Of a stretch of DNA of 64,000 nucleotides, positions 1 to 7,746 are shown piece after piece. A program made the translations under genes and the position numbers. Every line of letters starts with the position of its first letter. The first letter of the stretch is position 1. The stretch spans positions 1-64,000 of the forward strand of contig DATFMP010000102.1 in NCBI GenBank assembly GCA_035266845.1. Reading direction: 5' to 3'. The notes under the pieces are model-generated. The model was not told where the DNA came from, did no database searches, and saw nothing but the letters and a program-made list of their open reading frames with translations. Source of the DNA: DATFMP01 sp035266845. GTDB taxonomy: Bacteria; SAR324; JACQKK01.

Positions 1-103
1 GTCACTAGGTCTACGGCCGCATCGAGCATTGCTCCGGCGAATTCGTGCCGAAGGTCTAGAAATGTTTAGGCCGTGATTTTTGCGCCGTCGAACAAGGATC
101 CAC

Positions 104-1198
104 TTAGGTGGCTAAGGGGAACGTGCTGTGTTGAAACGCACCCATTGACTTGCCGTTGCGCACTACCTGTCCGGCCCAAACGTATCGCTGTCGCCCCCAA
201 GCTTGGCCGTGGCTGGGCACACTGCGTGAGAACCACAACTCCAGGAGATCTTCCGGCTGGACCTCGATCGGGGCTTCGATAGGGAGATACGCATGCTTCC
301 AACTGTCCGAAGTGGTGCCTTGCTCAATGTCATCACCGGAGATATCCAGCTTCGAATGATCGGACAGTTGCGCCACGAAGTAGCCCTTGAACCCCGTCAG
401 CCGCCCGGGGCGCCGAATCCTCCACGTACGGCGCACCTTGTAAGTGGGCCGTTCTTCCCATGTGCCCACGTATTCTCGCACCAGACTAGGTTCAGCGAGG
501 TATCCTGAGTCGGGAATGATCACGTCGTAGTAGCAATTGAAAGGGTTCTTCCTAAGGTCTCGTTGCTCCATTGCGCTGGCACTATAGCGCTCGCTCAGGA
601 CACGCCAGTTGTGATGAACGATATTGGCATGTGCTGTTGGAGCCCCCACTGGCACCAGGTAAGACGCTACGCTTTGTGGGATCTGCTTGCCGCCCGGCTT
701 GAGAAACCGTTGCGTCGCATCCAGCAGGATGGGCACTAGGTTCTCGTTGTCCGCGAGATTCCCGATGATTTCCGACAACAGCACGTCAACTTTCTCTCCA
801 AGGACGACATTCTGCGACAGGCTCTGGATCGGTGTGAATCGCTCTGAATAGCCCGCTGACCCTATTCGCTCAATCGCGGATGCCAGAATCTCCTGCTCCA
901 TTTCAATGCCGTAAACGTGAGATGCCCCAGCTTCTAGAGCCCACAATGCAAGGATTCCACTGCCCGTGCCGAGGTCGACGACGGTCATGCCCGGCTTCAC
1001 CACTTCACGGATTGCCTCCTGGTACGCGTCCACCCGCAACTTGTCGTTCACGAGCAACTGGTGGAAGTCGCCGTCCCACACGTCCAGAGTCTCGGAAAAC
1101 GGCAGCCACACCTCTTCGGATTCGTAGGCGAAGGTTGCGCGCATGGCCTGCGATTGTCTGTTGGTCCGGTTTGAATCTGTATCGACTCTTTGAGGCAT
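104..1198 (-). CDS. PRMT-like SAM methyltransferase of the roh-like cluster
   Basis: Predicted 364-aa class I SAM methyltransferase with the two-domain layout of protein arginine methyltransferases. Visible are the pre-motif helix with Arg55 (NDKLRVDAYQ), motif I VVDLGTGSGI (73-82), the acidic post-I residue Glu99 and a double-Glu loop SEIIGNLADNE with Glu143 and Glu152 in the spacing used by PRMTs to hold a guanidinium group. The THW loop is altered to DSW near 298-300. The open frame extends upstream to 1315, but ATG 1198 has AGGAG seven bases away. It is the last gene of the operon, 20 bp after the Rieske gene. Inference: it methylates a guanidino or aminoimidazole intermediate; a protein substrate cannot be excluded. 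Confidence 0.8.
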   Translation of the reverse strand: MPQRVDTDSNRTNRQSQAMRATFAYESEEVWLPFSETLDVWDGDFHQLLVNDKLRVDAYQEAIREVVKPGMTVVDLGTGSGILALWALEAGASHVYGIEMEQEILASAIERIGSAGYSERFTPIQSLSQNVVLGEKVDVLLSEIIGNLADNENLVPILLDATQRFLKPGGKQIPQSVASYLVPVGAPTAHANIVHHNWRVLSERYSASAMEQRDLRKNPFNCYYDVIIPDSGYLAEPSLVREYVGTWEERPTYKVRRTWRIRRPGRLTGFKGYFVAQLSDHSKLDISGDDIEQGTTSDSWKHAYLPIEAPIEVQPEDLLELWFSRSVPSHGQAWGRQRYVWAGQVVRNGKSMGAFQHSTFPLAT

Positions 1199-1218
1199 CT
1201 CTCGTCTCCTGCGATGAC

Positions 1219-1455
1219 CTACGATCGGTCGACGTCCACCTTGATGCCAGTCTCGGCCGGACCGCTTTTGCATTCGCCCGCCGGCACGCAGAACGTGGAT
1301 TTGTGCAGTGGGCACACAACCAAGCCCTTGGCACTGTCAAGGAAGCCGAGGTCCAGCCGGCCGCCGCGATGCGGACACTCACGGGGCAGAAGATATGTCC
1401 GCCCATTGTGCTCGAACGGAAACCAGTGCTCGCCCTGTTGGTTCATGACGCCCAT
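1219..1455 (-). CDS. Mini Rieske [2Fe-2S] protein (candidate RohT)
   Basis: A 78-aa single-domain Rieske-type ferredoxin. The two ligand boxes are Cys27-Pro-His29 (CPHRGGRL) and Cys48-Pro-Leu-His51 (CPLHKSTF), 18 residues apart, as in small Rieske ferredoxins. ATG 1455 has GGAGGGG about nine bases upstream and overlaps the 3' end of the diiron oxygenase gene by 13 bp, so the two are probably translationally coupled. Inference: it supplies electrons to the diiron oxygenase during N-oxygenation. Its place as fifth gene after the P-Q-R-S genes suggests the name RohT, but I am not sure of that symbol. Confidence 0.88.
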   Translation of the reverse strand: MGVMNQQGEHWFPFEHNGRTYLLPRECPHRGGRLDLGFLDSAKGLVVCPLHKSTFCVPAGECKSGPAETGIKVDVDRS

Positions 1456-2303
1456 GCTTCAACCCCTCCAGATTTCCAGACTACTGGTGCACCCCGCCTC
1501 GCTTTCGCCACGGAAGCCTCGAATGCATCAGCTGTTACCACGCTCAGGAGCTGTACTCCGGCCCAGACGCTACGATAGTCGCAGGTACCGTGCCTTATCG
1601 CCTCCAGGATGGCCCGCTGACCGTCGCGGGCGTGGAAGTGATCGATGTGCATGTGTTCGGTGTAGTAGTGGTGGTGCTGGATATTGAGTCGCCGGCAGCA
1701 ATCCGCGTAGCATTTGAAGAAGGACGGAATGCTCGCCTCCAAATACGTCAGAGCACCTAGGAAATAGCCCGGATCTGGGGCTCTCGTGGATAGCCAATAG
1801 AAGACGTTCAGGAACGCGAAGCTCTCCGCACCGATGTGCCCTAGGTAATCCATCGGATTGCTAGACATGTCGAGCTCTTGCAGTAGAGCCCTGTACAGCG
1901 ACGTATGTGCCCGCTTCGGATTGCCGCAGCCAAACTCGTCCAGCATGATCCGCATCAGCGGCATCTGGGCCTCAAGCGGGAGCCGCGGCAGGATCGGGAA
2001 GAACGACTGGGCCTCCGTCAGCCCATCCACCGCGAACTCCTGCACCAGCAGGCGCAGCCCGTCCAGGTTGGCCTTCTCTGCCACCCAATGGGCGCTCTTG
2101 TTGGGACCGGTGCTTTCCGATTCTAGGAGCGCGCCGAAGCGCTGCTGAAACCTGGCTTGGCAATCTACCTCGTTGGGTGATTCCACACTTCGCTGCATCA
2201 GCCGATTGATCCACGGCCGTTCAATCTCAATGAGCTTGGTGAACGTGGCTTCATCGGCGCATACGCGGCGATTGAGCAACCACAGTTGTCGTAGGTCGTA
2301 CAT
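1443..2303 (-). CDS. rohS: Haem-oxygenase-like diiron N-oxygenase (RohS-like)
   Basis: 286-aa member of the haem-oxygenase-like diiron oxidase superfamily (iron-containing redox enzyme family). All six expected metal ligands are present: Glu123 (LDEFGCGN), His133 (RAHTSL), Glu189 (TYLEAS), then His217, Asp221 and His224 (EHMHIDHFH). The 10- and 56-residue spacings and the HxxxDxxH motif match, from memory, those of the HDO domain of SznF. In the azomycin pathway RohS oxidises the amine of 2-aminoimidazole to a nitro group. Gene order (aldolase upstream, Rieske downstream) supports that role. The start at 2303 gives a full-length protein. Family assignment is strong; the exact substrate is inferred from context. 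Confidence 0.85.
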   Translation of the reverse strand: MYDLRQLWLLNRRVCADEATFTKLIEIERPWINRLMQRSVESPNEVDCQARFQQRFGALLESESTGPNKSAHWVAEKANLDGLRLLVQEFAVDGLTEAQSFFPILPRLPLEAQMPLMRIMLDEFGCGNPKRAHTSLYRALLQELDMSSNPMDYLGHIGAESFAFLNVFYWLSTRAPDPGYFLGALTYLEASIPSFFKCYADCCRRLNIQHHHYYTEHMHIDHFHARDGQRAILEAIRHGTCDYRSVWAGVQLLSVVTADAFEASVAKARRGAPVVWKSGGVEAWAS

Positions 2304-2355
2304 GTCCCCTCCTTCGATGACCGGATCGGAGTGCGCGCGAAACGCCGTGAAATGG

Positions 2356-3189
2356 TCATGCGCCCCGTTTCAACGCCTCGCCGTCGGAGCCCACCAGAGC
2401 GGCTGTGCCCAGCACGTCTAGAATGTGCAGCTCTGTCTTAATCCTTGCGATCCAATGGTCGGACAGTAGTCCGAACATGCGGCACAAAGCCCTGAACTTT
2501 CGGAAAGCCGCCACATCCGGCGCAGAATACAGGCGATGGCAGAGCTCCGGCAGTAGGTTCGCCGCTGCGATGATGAAGCCATCAAACCCCGCGGAGATCT
2601 GCAGCAGGGTCTCAGTGCCCTGGAACAAGGCGGGCAACTCTGAGCGGTGTTCAGCCATCCAGCGTGTGGTAGATGCCACGCCGGTGGATTCCTTGATAGC
2701 CACCAGCCGCGGAATGGTTGTCAGACTGGATAGCGTGGTTTTAGTCGCTACGTTTTCGGTCAGCCAGGACTCGTTGTAGGCCAGCACGTCCAAATCTGAT
2801 TCGCTGGCCAGGCGACGATAGTGCTCGATGATCTCATCTTGCGTCACGGCAGCGCCGAAGGGTTTGGCTGCGATGACCGCCCTGCATCCGAGCACGGAAG
2901 CTTGGCGGACGCGGGCTACTGCTCGGTTCGTTGTACGTTCTTCGATGCCGGCTAGCACAGGTTTATCGCCCGCATGGCGCAAAGTGTATCGCACCATGTC
3001 GTGCCATTGAGCGTCCGTCAGGCGCCAACCTTCCCCTGTCGTCAAACAGGGCACGAATCCGGCTGAACTGGCGCCGATTCGCTCGATGAGCCGGGCAACG
3101 CTGGCAGCACAGACCGATCCATCCTCCCGAATGGGCGTGATGAGCGGGACGAAGATGCCTCTAAGCATAGGTTCAGAACCTTGGCGCAT
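2356..3189 (-). CDS. rohR: DHDPS-family aldolase (RohR-like retro-aldolase)
   Basis: About 277 aa, a TIM-barrel member of the dihydrodipicolinate synthase / N-acetylneuraminate lyase family. The Schiff-base Lys lies in VAIKEST and the catalytic Tyr in LAYNES; the N-terminus LRGIFVPLITPIREDGS is typical. It is unlikely to be housekeeping DapA because it sits inside a biosynthetic operon. In the azomycin route RohR cleaves 4-hydroxy-2-ketoarginine to guanidinoacetaldehyde and pyruvate. ATG 3189 has GAGG upstream and overlaps the preceding gene by 17 bp; ATG 3168 (MLRGIF) is a good alternative start, 4 bp after that gene's stop. Substrate is inferred. Confidence 0.82.
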   Translation of the reverse strand: MRQGSEPMLRGIFVPLITPIREDGSVCAASVARLIERIGASSAGFVPCLTTGEGWRLTDAQWHDMVRYTLRHAGDKPVLAGIEERTTNRAVARVRQASVLGCRAVIAAKPFGAAVTQDEIIEHYRRLASESDLDVLAYNESWLTENVATKTTLSSLTTIPRLVAIKESTGVASTTRWMAEHRSELPALFQGTETLLQISAGFDGFIIAAANLLPELCHRLYSAPDVAAFRKFRALCRMFGLLSDHWIARIKTELHILDVLGTAALVGSDGEALKRGA

Positions 3190-3688
3190 GTGGTGGTTCC
3201 TCAAACCTCAATGCCAAAGATAGGCGATATGCAGCTTCGAGCCCTCCGGGAAACTGAAGTTCCGTCCCGGTTGGCGCTTGACGCACGGGCAGATCCCTTC
3301 GCTCCAAGAGTTCCGGCTGAACTGAGTACAGCACCGCTCCCTCATTGCAGACGCGTGCGAGCAAGAGGGCGTTGCTCGGTTCCAACTCTTGTAGTCTAGG
3401 GTCGGATTCGGCACGGCGCATATCGTCCCAGCTATAGGGTACCCGCCGAGCGGCCATCACCGAATGCAGAGTGTCCATGAACGGGTAATATTCGCTCTGA
3501 ACATGGCGGGAGAAGCCCCACACGACATCATCGCAAATGCCGATTTGCTCAAGCGTCATTGCCACACCTATCCAAAGCCGCTGCACGAACAAATTCTTGC
3601 AGGCGATCCTTACCGAGTCCTGGATGCTGTGCATCCCCAGGAACATGTCCGCATCGACGAACACGATGTCATCGGTGTTCATGCCCAT
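3173..3688 (-). CDS. rohQ: Small protein at the rohQ position, possible PIN-like fold
   Basis: 171 aa, no certain family. The N-terminus DDIVFVDADMFLGMH and the segment WIGVAMTLEQIG resemble the first strand and second acidic motif of PIN-like domains (Asp12, Glu47). The later region SNALLLARVCNEGAVLYSVQ resembles the third PIN motif, but the usual Asp is Asn106 and the TxD strand is SVQ, so nuclease activity is doubtful. It overlaps both neighbours (20 and 17 bp), showing tight co-expression. By position between the aminotransferase-fold enzyme and the aldolase it corresponds to RohQ, the enzyme credited with closing the 2-aminoimidazole ring. Symbol given on synteny, not on recognised homology. 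Confidence 0.62.
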   Translation of the reverse strand: MGMNTDDIVFVDADMFLGMHSIQDSVRIACKNLFVQRLWIGVAMTLEQIGICDDVVWGFSRHVQSEYYPFMDTLHSVMAARRVPYSWDDMRRAESDPRLQELEPSNALLLARVCNEGAVLYSVQPELLERRDLPVRQAPTGTELQFPGGLEAAYRLSLALRFEEPPHAPRF

Positions 3689-4955
3689 TCACGACCGATT
3701 GCAATCGACTCATGGCCTCGCGAACCACATTCGATTCCCTAGCCAAAGCAATTCGAAGGAAGCGCTCACCCTGATCCCTGTGGTGCCAGTAGAAGAACCT
3801 TCCAGGGAGCACATAGACTTCCCGTTTCAATACTTGGCTGTGTAGGTGCGAGCTCGTGAGCTCCGGATCGGTGATCCGGTACCACGCGACGCTTGTGTTA
3901 ACACGGGGCTCGCAATACTCGAGAAGAGGCGTGTCCAGCGCTTCCCTGACTAGTTTGCGATTGTCGGTGATGACGTCCCTTATCGACGCGAAGCCGTCTC
4001 GGCGAGAATCTTCCACGTATTCCCGCACAATACTGAGCACGAACGGCGACACGTTGAGCAAAACGGACGTGTGGAAGTCATAGACTTGGTCAGCGATATC
4101 GCGGCTTGTCACCAAGATGGAGCACTTGGCATCCTGGAGTGGCCAAGTCTTTCCTGTATCTTCGATGCAGATGTAGGAGACGTCCCTTTGGTCAAGCATC
4201 TCGTAGATGTCGAAACGGCCAATGCGTGGGTCCATAACCGAGAATGCTGCGAAACTCAGGTCCAACATCAATAGTTTACGGTGATCGCTGCAATAGCGGA
4301 TCAGTTCCTCGAAGCCGCGTTTTCCATCGGCCAGAAGGGAAGAACCGGTTGGATTGTTGGGGTCCACAAGGAAGACGGCATCTACGTCTGAGCAGTAACG
4401 TGAGAGATTCTCATAAACTGCATCTGCGCCGCTGAGGGCAGCCTCCGGGATGCTTTCCATGGGGATGCCGGCGTTTTTGAGGAGGTCGTGCAGATTATCG
4501 AAGCACGGCTCTATCAGCCCGACCCGCATATCGGTCGATCGCAGGTACAATGCCGCGATGACCGTAGATATGGACGCCGCGTACGTCAGGTAGATCCCCT
4601 CGTCGCGTCGCAGGAGGCTGAGCTGGTTGTGAAGGGTGAAGAAGCTCTCCGTGAAGGCACGCTCCAAATCGGCCTGCTTCCGGCGCTCAGCCCCATACCA
4701 AAGCTGTGGAAGGCTCGCCACGATCCCCTGCTGCGTCGGCGACTGCCTTTGGTGCGTGTGCGCATCTGCCAAGTTGTACGTCTGCCGAAGAGCACGGATC
4801 TCGTGCTGGGTGATATCTCGCGCTTCCAAAAGCGGCGACGTGTCTTGGTTTTGAACTAGGATGTTCATGGGTCGGCTCTCTCTCTTTGGTCGCTCAAGAC
4901 AAAGTTTCAAAAGTTGCGTTTGCCAGCGTTCGTAGGTCAGATCGGATTCCAACAT
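3669..4955 (-). CDS. rohP: PLP-dependent arginine oxidase/hydroxylase (RohP-like)
   Basis: About 428 aa, fold-type I aminotransferase class I/II. PLP-binding features are VDPNNPTGSS (Asn contacts cofactor), MLDLSFAAF (Asp to pyridine N), the Schiff-base Lys in IEDTGKTWPL, and the C-terminal carboxylate-binding Arg region FLRIALAR. In the roh and enduracididine pathways relatives (RohP, MppP) are not aminotransferases but use PLP and O2 to make 4-hydroxy-2-ketoarginine from L-arginine. ATG 4955 lies 7 bp after the upstream gene's stop and adds an amphipathic N-terminal helix; ATG 4868 (MNILVQ) is an alternative start. A plain aminotransferase cannot be excluded from sequence alone. Confidence 0.82.
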   Translation of the reverse strand: MLESDLTYERWQTQLLKLCLERPKRESRPMNILVQNQDTSPLLEARDITQHEIRALRQTYNLADAHTHQRQSPTQQGIVASLPQLWYGAERRKQADLERAFTESFFTLHNQLSLLRRDEGIYLTYAASISTVIAALYLRSTDMRVGLIEPCFDNLHDLLKNAGIPMESIPEAALSGADAVYENLSRYCSDVDAVFLVDPNNPTGSSLLADGKRGFEELIRYCSDHRKLLMLDLSFAAFSVMDPRIGRFDIYEMLDQRDVSYICIEDTGKTWPLQDAKCSILVTSRDIADQVYDFHTSVLLNVSPFVLSIVREYVEDSRRDGFASIRDVITDNRKLVREALDTPLLEYCEPRVNTSVAWYRITDPELTSSHLHSQVLKREVYVLPGRFFYWHHRDQGERFLRIALARESNVVREAMSRLQSVVNGHEHR

Positions 4956-4962
4956 GATGTTG

Positions 4963-5907
4963 CTAATCCCTGAGCAGTCCGTTGGAGTCCCGCGAGCGCA
5001 GTGCTCCAGACACACCGGCGAATTCCGGAATCGTGTAGTAATGCCGAATGATGTGGTTGAACTTCACGGTGCTTGCGATCGCGGGTTGCGATCCAAGGCG
5101 CGAGGTGTGGGCGGCGATGTTCGGAAGCTGGGCGAGTCGTTTTCGGTCGTAACCGAACAGGTCGTGGTACACGACATCGAAGCGTATCATGGTCGTGAAC
5201 AGTACGATGTCCGCTTCGGTCATCCCATCTCCCAGCAGGTGGCTGCGACCCTGCAACCGGTGATCTATCTCCAGCAGTGCATCGAAGACCCTCGCCACGT
5301 TATCGGCGTGTCTGTCAGGATCAGTCGTAGGTGACGTTCGGTAGACGCCGCTGCTGATTTGCCCATCAATGAAAGCGTTCATTTCGTCGACCTGGGTCTC
5401 CAGGTGCTGAGGACACAAGTCGGGACCGGAGCGATGAAAATTCCGGAGCGCAGACGTCATAATCCGCACGATTTCTAGAGATTCCGTGCTGACCAAGCGC
5501 TGCTCACGGGACGCCCATAGCACCGGAACGGTGACCTTTCCGGAAAAATGCGGGTCAGCGACAGTGTAGACTTGGTGCAGCGCGCGCTTGCCATTCACCA
5601 GGTCGCCGGTGCAATCCGGACCCTTTGAGAAGACCCATCCCTCCGGACCGCTCCAATCCGGACCCAGCACGGACATGCCGATCATATCGCCAAGCCCGAG
5701 CAAGGCGCGGGTGATGATGACGCGGTGTGCAAATGGACACGCGTAGGACACATAGAGATGGCAATTCTGCGGTTCAATCTCGATCCCGCGCATCTCAGGC
5801 CGCAGTGTACCAGCGGCTTTGCGAGTGGCCGCGCTGGCAACAGGACGATTCTGATAGTCGCGAGTCGGGAAATCGCTATGCCATTTTCCATTCACCAGCA
5901 ACTTCAT
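4963..5907 (-). CDS. Glutathionyl-hydroquinone reductase-like (Xi-class GST)
   Basis: 314 aa, the usual length of the YqjG/ECM4 Xi-class glutathione transferases. The catalytic Cys57 is in YACPFAHR (family CPWAHR), followed by the thioredoxin-fold cis-Pro segment VTVPVLW and the glutathione-binding TESLEIVR. Known members reduce glutathionyl-hydroquinones in the cytoplasm. It is the first gene of the minus-strand operon and has GGAGGC close to its ATG. Inference: in a nitroimidazole cluster it could protect the producer by glutathione-dependent handling of reactive nitro or nitroso intermediates, or it may be an unrelated passenger. Confidence 0.85.
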   Translation of the reverse strand: MKLLVNGKWHSDFPTRDYQNRPVASAATRKAAGTLRPEMRGIEIEPQNCHLYVSYACPFAHRVIITRALLGLGDMIGMSVLGPDWSGPEGWVFSKGPDCTGDLVNGKRALHQVYTVADPHFSGKVTVPVLWASREQRLVSTESLEIVRIMTSALRNFHRSGPDLCPQHLETQVDEMNAFIDGQISSGVYRTSPTTDPDRHADNVARVFDALLEIDHRLQGRSHLLGDGMTEADIVLFTTMIRFDVVYHDLFGYDRKRLAQLPNIAAHTSRLGSQPAIASTVKFNHIIRHYYTIPEFAGVSGALRSRDSNGLLRD

Positions 5908-6524
5908 TGGGGCCTCCGGCGCGGCTCATTTCAGTGCTTGCGCTGACTTGTTTGCCTAGATGCTGGCGGGTACTCGGTGTCGGATTTCAAATCCGTTGGC
6001 TTTTTGGGTCGATCGGTTGATAGAAGCTCAGACGTGAGATTGACGATGGCTTGACAGGCGGCGTGATTCCATTGATTTGTAGGTATTTTTTCCCGCCCGA
6101 GACTCCCGGCACGAACGGGTCGACTGGCGGAAAGGGCCAGATCACGTATCCACAGCAGGTCAGTCACCCGCACCTGTAGGCATCTGTCGTTGTCTGGCGG
6201 CATGCGGGGCACGCGTTCGCTGGTTTCGGCGTTCATGACTACGACGTCACACCTTGTGATTGACGCAGGAGGTGGACGCTCTTAAACCGAAGCTCCTGCG
6301 CCAGGCTGACGCCGACGATGCATTTCGCTGAACTGAGGAGGGTCCGGGATGAGGGAGATTGCTCTCATCTCCGTTCAACCGCAAAGTACCCACCGCGAGC
6401 TGTGAAGCAGAGCCTGAACTAGGCTTGCCATCGGCATCGTGGCCACAGAACGAGCTAGCAATAAGACACGTGTGCCGGAAAGTGAATTAGCGAAAAATCG
6501 CAACCCGGCTTGCAGAGTTTGTCT
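5908..6524. other. Divergent intergenic region, roh-like operon / LysR gene
   Basis: 617 bp without a supported gene. It separates the minus-strand biosynthetic operon from the plus-strand LysR gene and must carry both promoters. A 12-bp palindrome GCGAAAAATCGC lies at 6490-6501, directly before the LysR start, and an inverted pair GATGAG / CTCATC lies near 6348-6371; either could be a regulator site. A 101-codon minus frame (5931-6236) shows no recognisable domain and is not called. Confidence 0.5.
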
Positions 6525-7445
6525 ATGAGGAACTGGGACGACCTGCGTTACTTCCTGGCCGTAGCACGGCACAAGACGCTGGCCGGCGCTGCGCGCGAGC
6601 TTGGCGTGACGCATTCTACGGTCTTCAGGCGTATCACGCTGCTCGAAGACCGGCTCGGTTCACGGCTCTTCGATCGCCTCACGACCGGTTATCGTCTCAC
6701 GACAATTGGCGTGGATATGTTGGCGATTGCTGAAGACATCGAGCAAGGCGTCAACTTGCTGGTGCGAAAGGTATCCGGGGCCGACCTGCGGTTGGCAGGC
6801 GGACTGCGAATTACAACGACGGATACGCTTGCCTATGGTCTTTTGAACCCGCACCTGAAGCTGTTCCAGGAGACGTACCCGGACATCGAGATTCAGGTGA
6901 ACGTGCAGAACCGCTTCCTCAGCCTGACAAATCGGGAGGCCGATGTCGCCATCCGGCCGTCCATCCGACTTGATGAAGGAGAAGTGGTCGGACGACATCT
7001 CTCGGACATCGCGGCGGCGCTTTACGCGTCATGCGGGTATCTTGAGATCAATGGCCGTCCCTGCAGACTGGCTGATCTTAGGAAGCATAGGGTGATCTCC
7101 GGGGATGAGAGTCTTGAGAACACGGTGACAGTCCGGTTCATCCGGAAATACGTGCGGCGCGCCAACGTCGTTTATCGAACCAACAGCTTGGTAGACCAAC
7201 TCCACGCGGTACAGGGGGGATTCGGCATTGCTGCAATACCCTGCTTCATGGCCGACAAAGACCCGCAGTTGGTTCGGCTGTTTCCGCCCGAGAAACGCAT
7301 GGCGAACAAGCTTTGGCTATTGGTTCACCGGGACCTGAGGCGCAATGCTCGTGTCAGGGCGTTTTCGGATTTCATGTACCAATCCATCGAAGCGGACAGG
7401 GACCTGCTAGAAGGCCGCCGACACGCTGTGCCCATGTTAATTTGA
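6525..7445 (+). CDS. LysR-family transcriptional regulator
   Basis: 306 aa from ATG 6525; the frame opens at a TTG at 6510 that is less likely. The N-terminal winged HTH (about 1-60) shows the family pattern NWDDLRYFLAVARHKTLAGA, then VTHSTVFRRI and LEDRLGSRLFDR, followed by a linker helix and an effector-binding domain. LysR proteins usually regulate a divergent neighbour, here the nitroimidazole-type operon starting at 5907, in response to a pathway metabolite. Base composition resembles region 1 rather than the GC-rich genes to the right. Confidence 0.9.
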   Translation: MRNWDDLRYFLAVARHKTLAGAARELGVTHSTVFRRITLLEDRLGSRLFDRLTTGYRLTTIGVDMLAIAEDIEQGVNLLVRKVSGADLRLAGGLRITTTDTLAYGLLNPHLKLFQETYPDIEIQVNVQNRFLSLTNREADVAIRPSIRLDEGEVVGRHLSDIAAALYASCGYLEINGRPCRLADLRKHRVISGDESLENTVTVRFIRKYVRRANVVYRTNSLVDQLHAVQGGFGIAAIPCFMADKDPQLVRLFPPEKRMANKLWLLVHRDLRRNARVRAFSDFMYQSIEADRDLLEGRRHAVPMLI

Positions 7446-7626
7446 CGAGTCCACTGAACATTGAGACGACCCCGCAACGAGTTCTTGCTAGCGTCTGTAC
7501 CAAAGCGCTGTCCCATTTTTGGCTGCTGTTGCCGACTAGAGGACTCAGCGGCTCCAGAGTGCATGCCGTCCACATTCTGCATTGTAGACACCCGTCCGTC
7601 AGCCAATCTCTCCCTCATGACTGGAG

Positions 7627-7638
7627 CCCCCCCCCCCC
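7627..7638 (+). repeat. Run of twelve C residues
   Basis: Uninterrupted C tract in the 301-bp gap between the LysR and XRE genes, about 108 bp upstream of the XRE start. Such tracts can slip during replication and change promoter spacing. They are also prone to sequencing error. Confidence 0.9.
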
Positions 7639-7674
7639 GAGTTTCAGGAAATGATTTGCAGATTCGAAGCATCT

Positions 7675-7728
7675 CGGTTAAGGGGAACTGATTTCCTTAA
7701 CCGTGCGGAATGAGTATTTCCGGTAAGG
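7675..7728 (+). promoter_or_regulatory. Candidate XRE operator: 9-bp inverted repeat plus third half-site
   Basis: Perfect inverted repeat CGGTTAAGG (7675-7683) and CCTTAACCG (7695-7703) with an 11-nt spacer, then a related half-site CGGTAAGG (7721-7728), both later half-sites preceded by ATTTCC. The array ends 18 bp before the ATG of the XRE gene, the usual place for an autorepressor operator. Function is inferred. Confidence 0.65.
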
Positions 7729-7746
7729 CGTGGTGAGGGGGGCGCA

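Noticed and set aside
5931..6236. 101-codon minus-strand frame between the GST and LysR genes
   Set aside because: No recognisable motif, no good ribosome site, and it fills the divergent promoter region.
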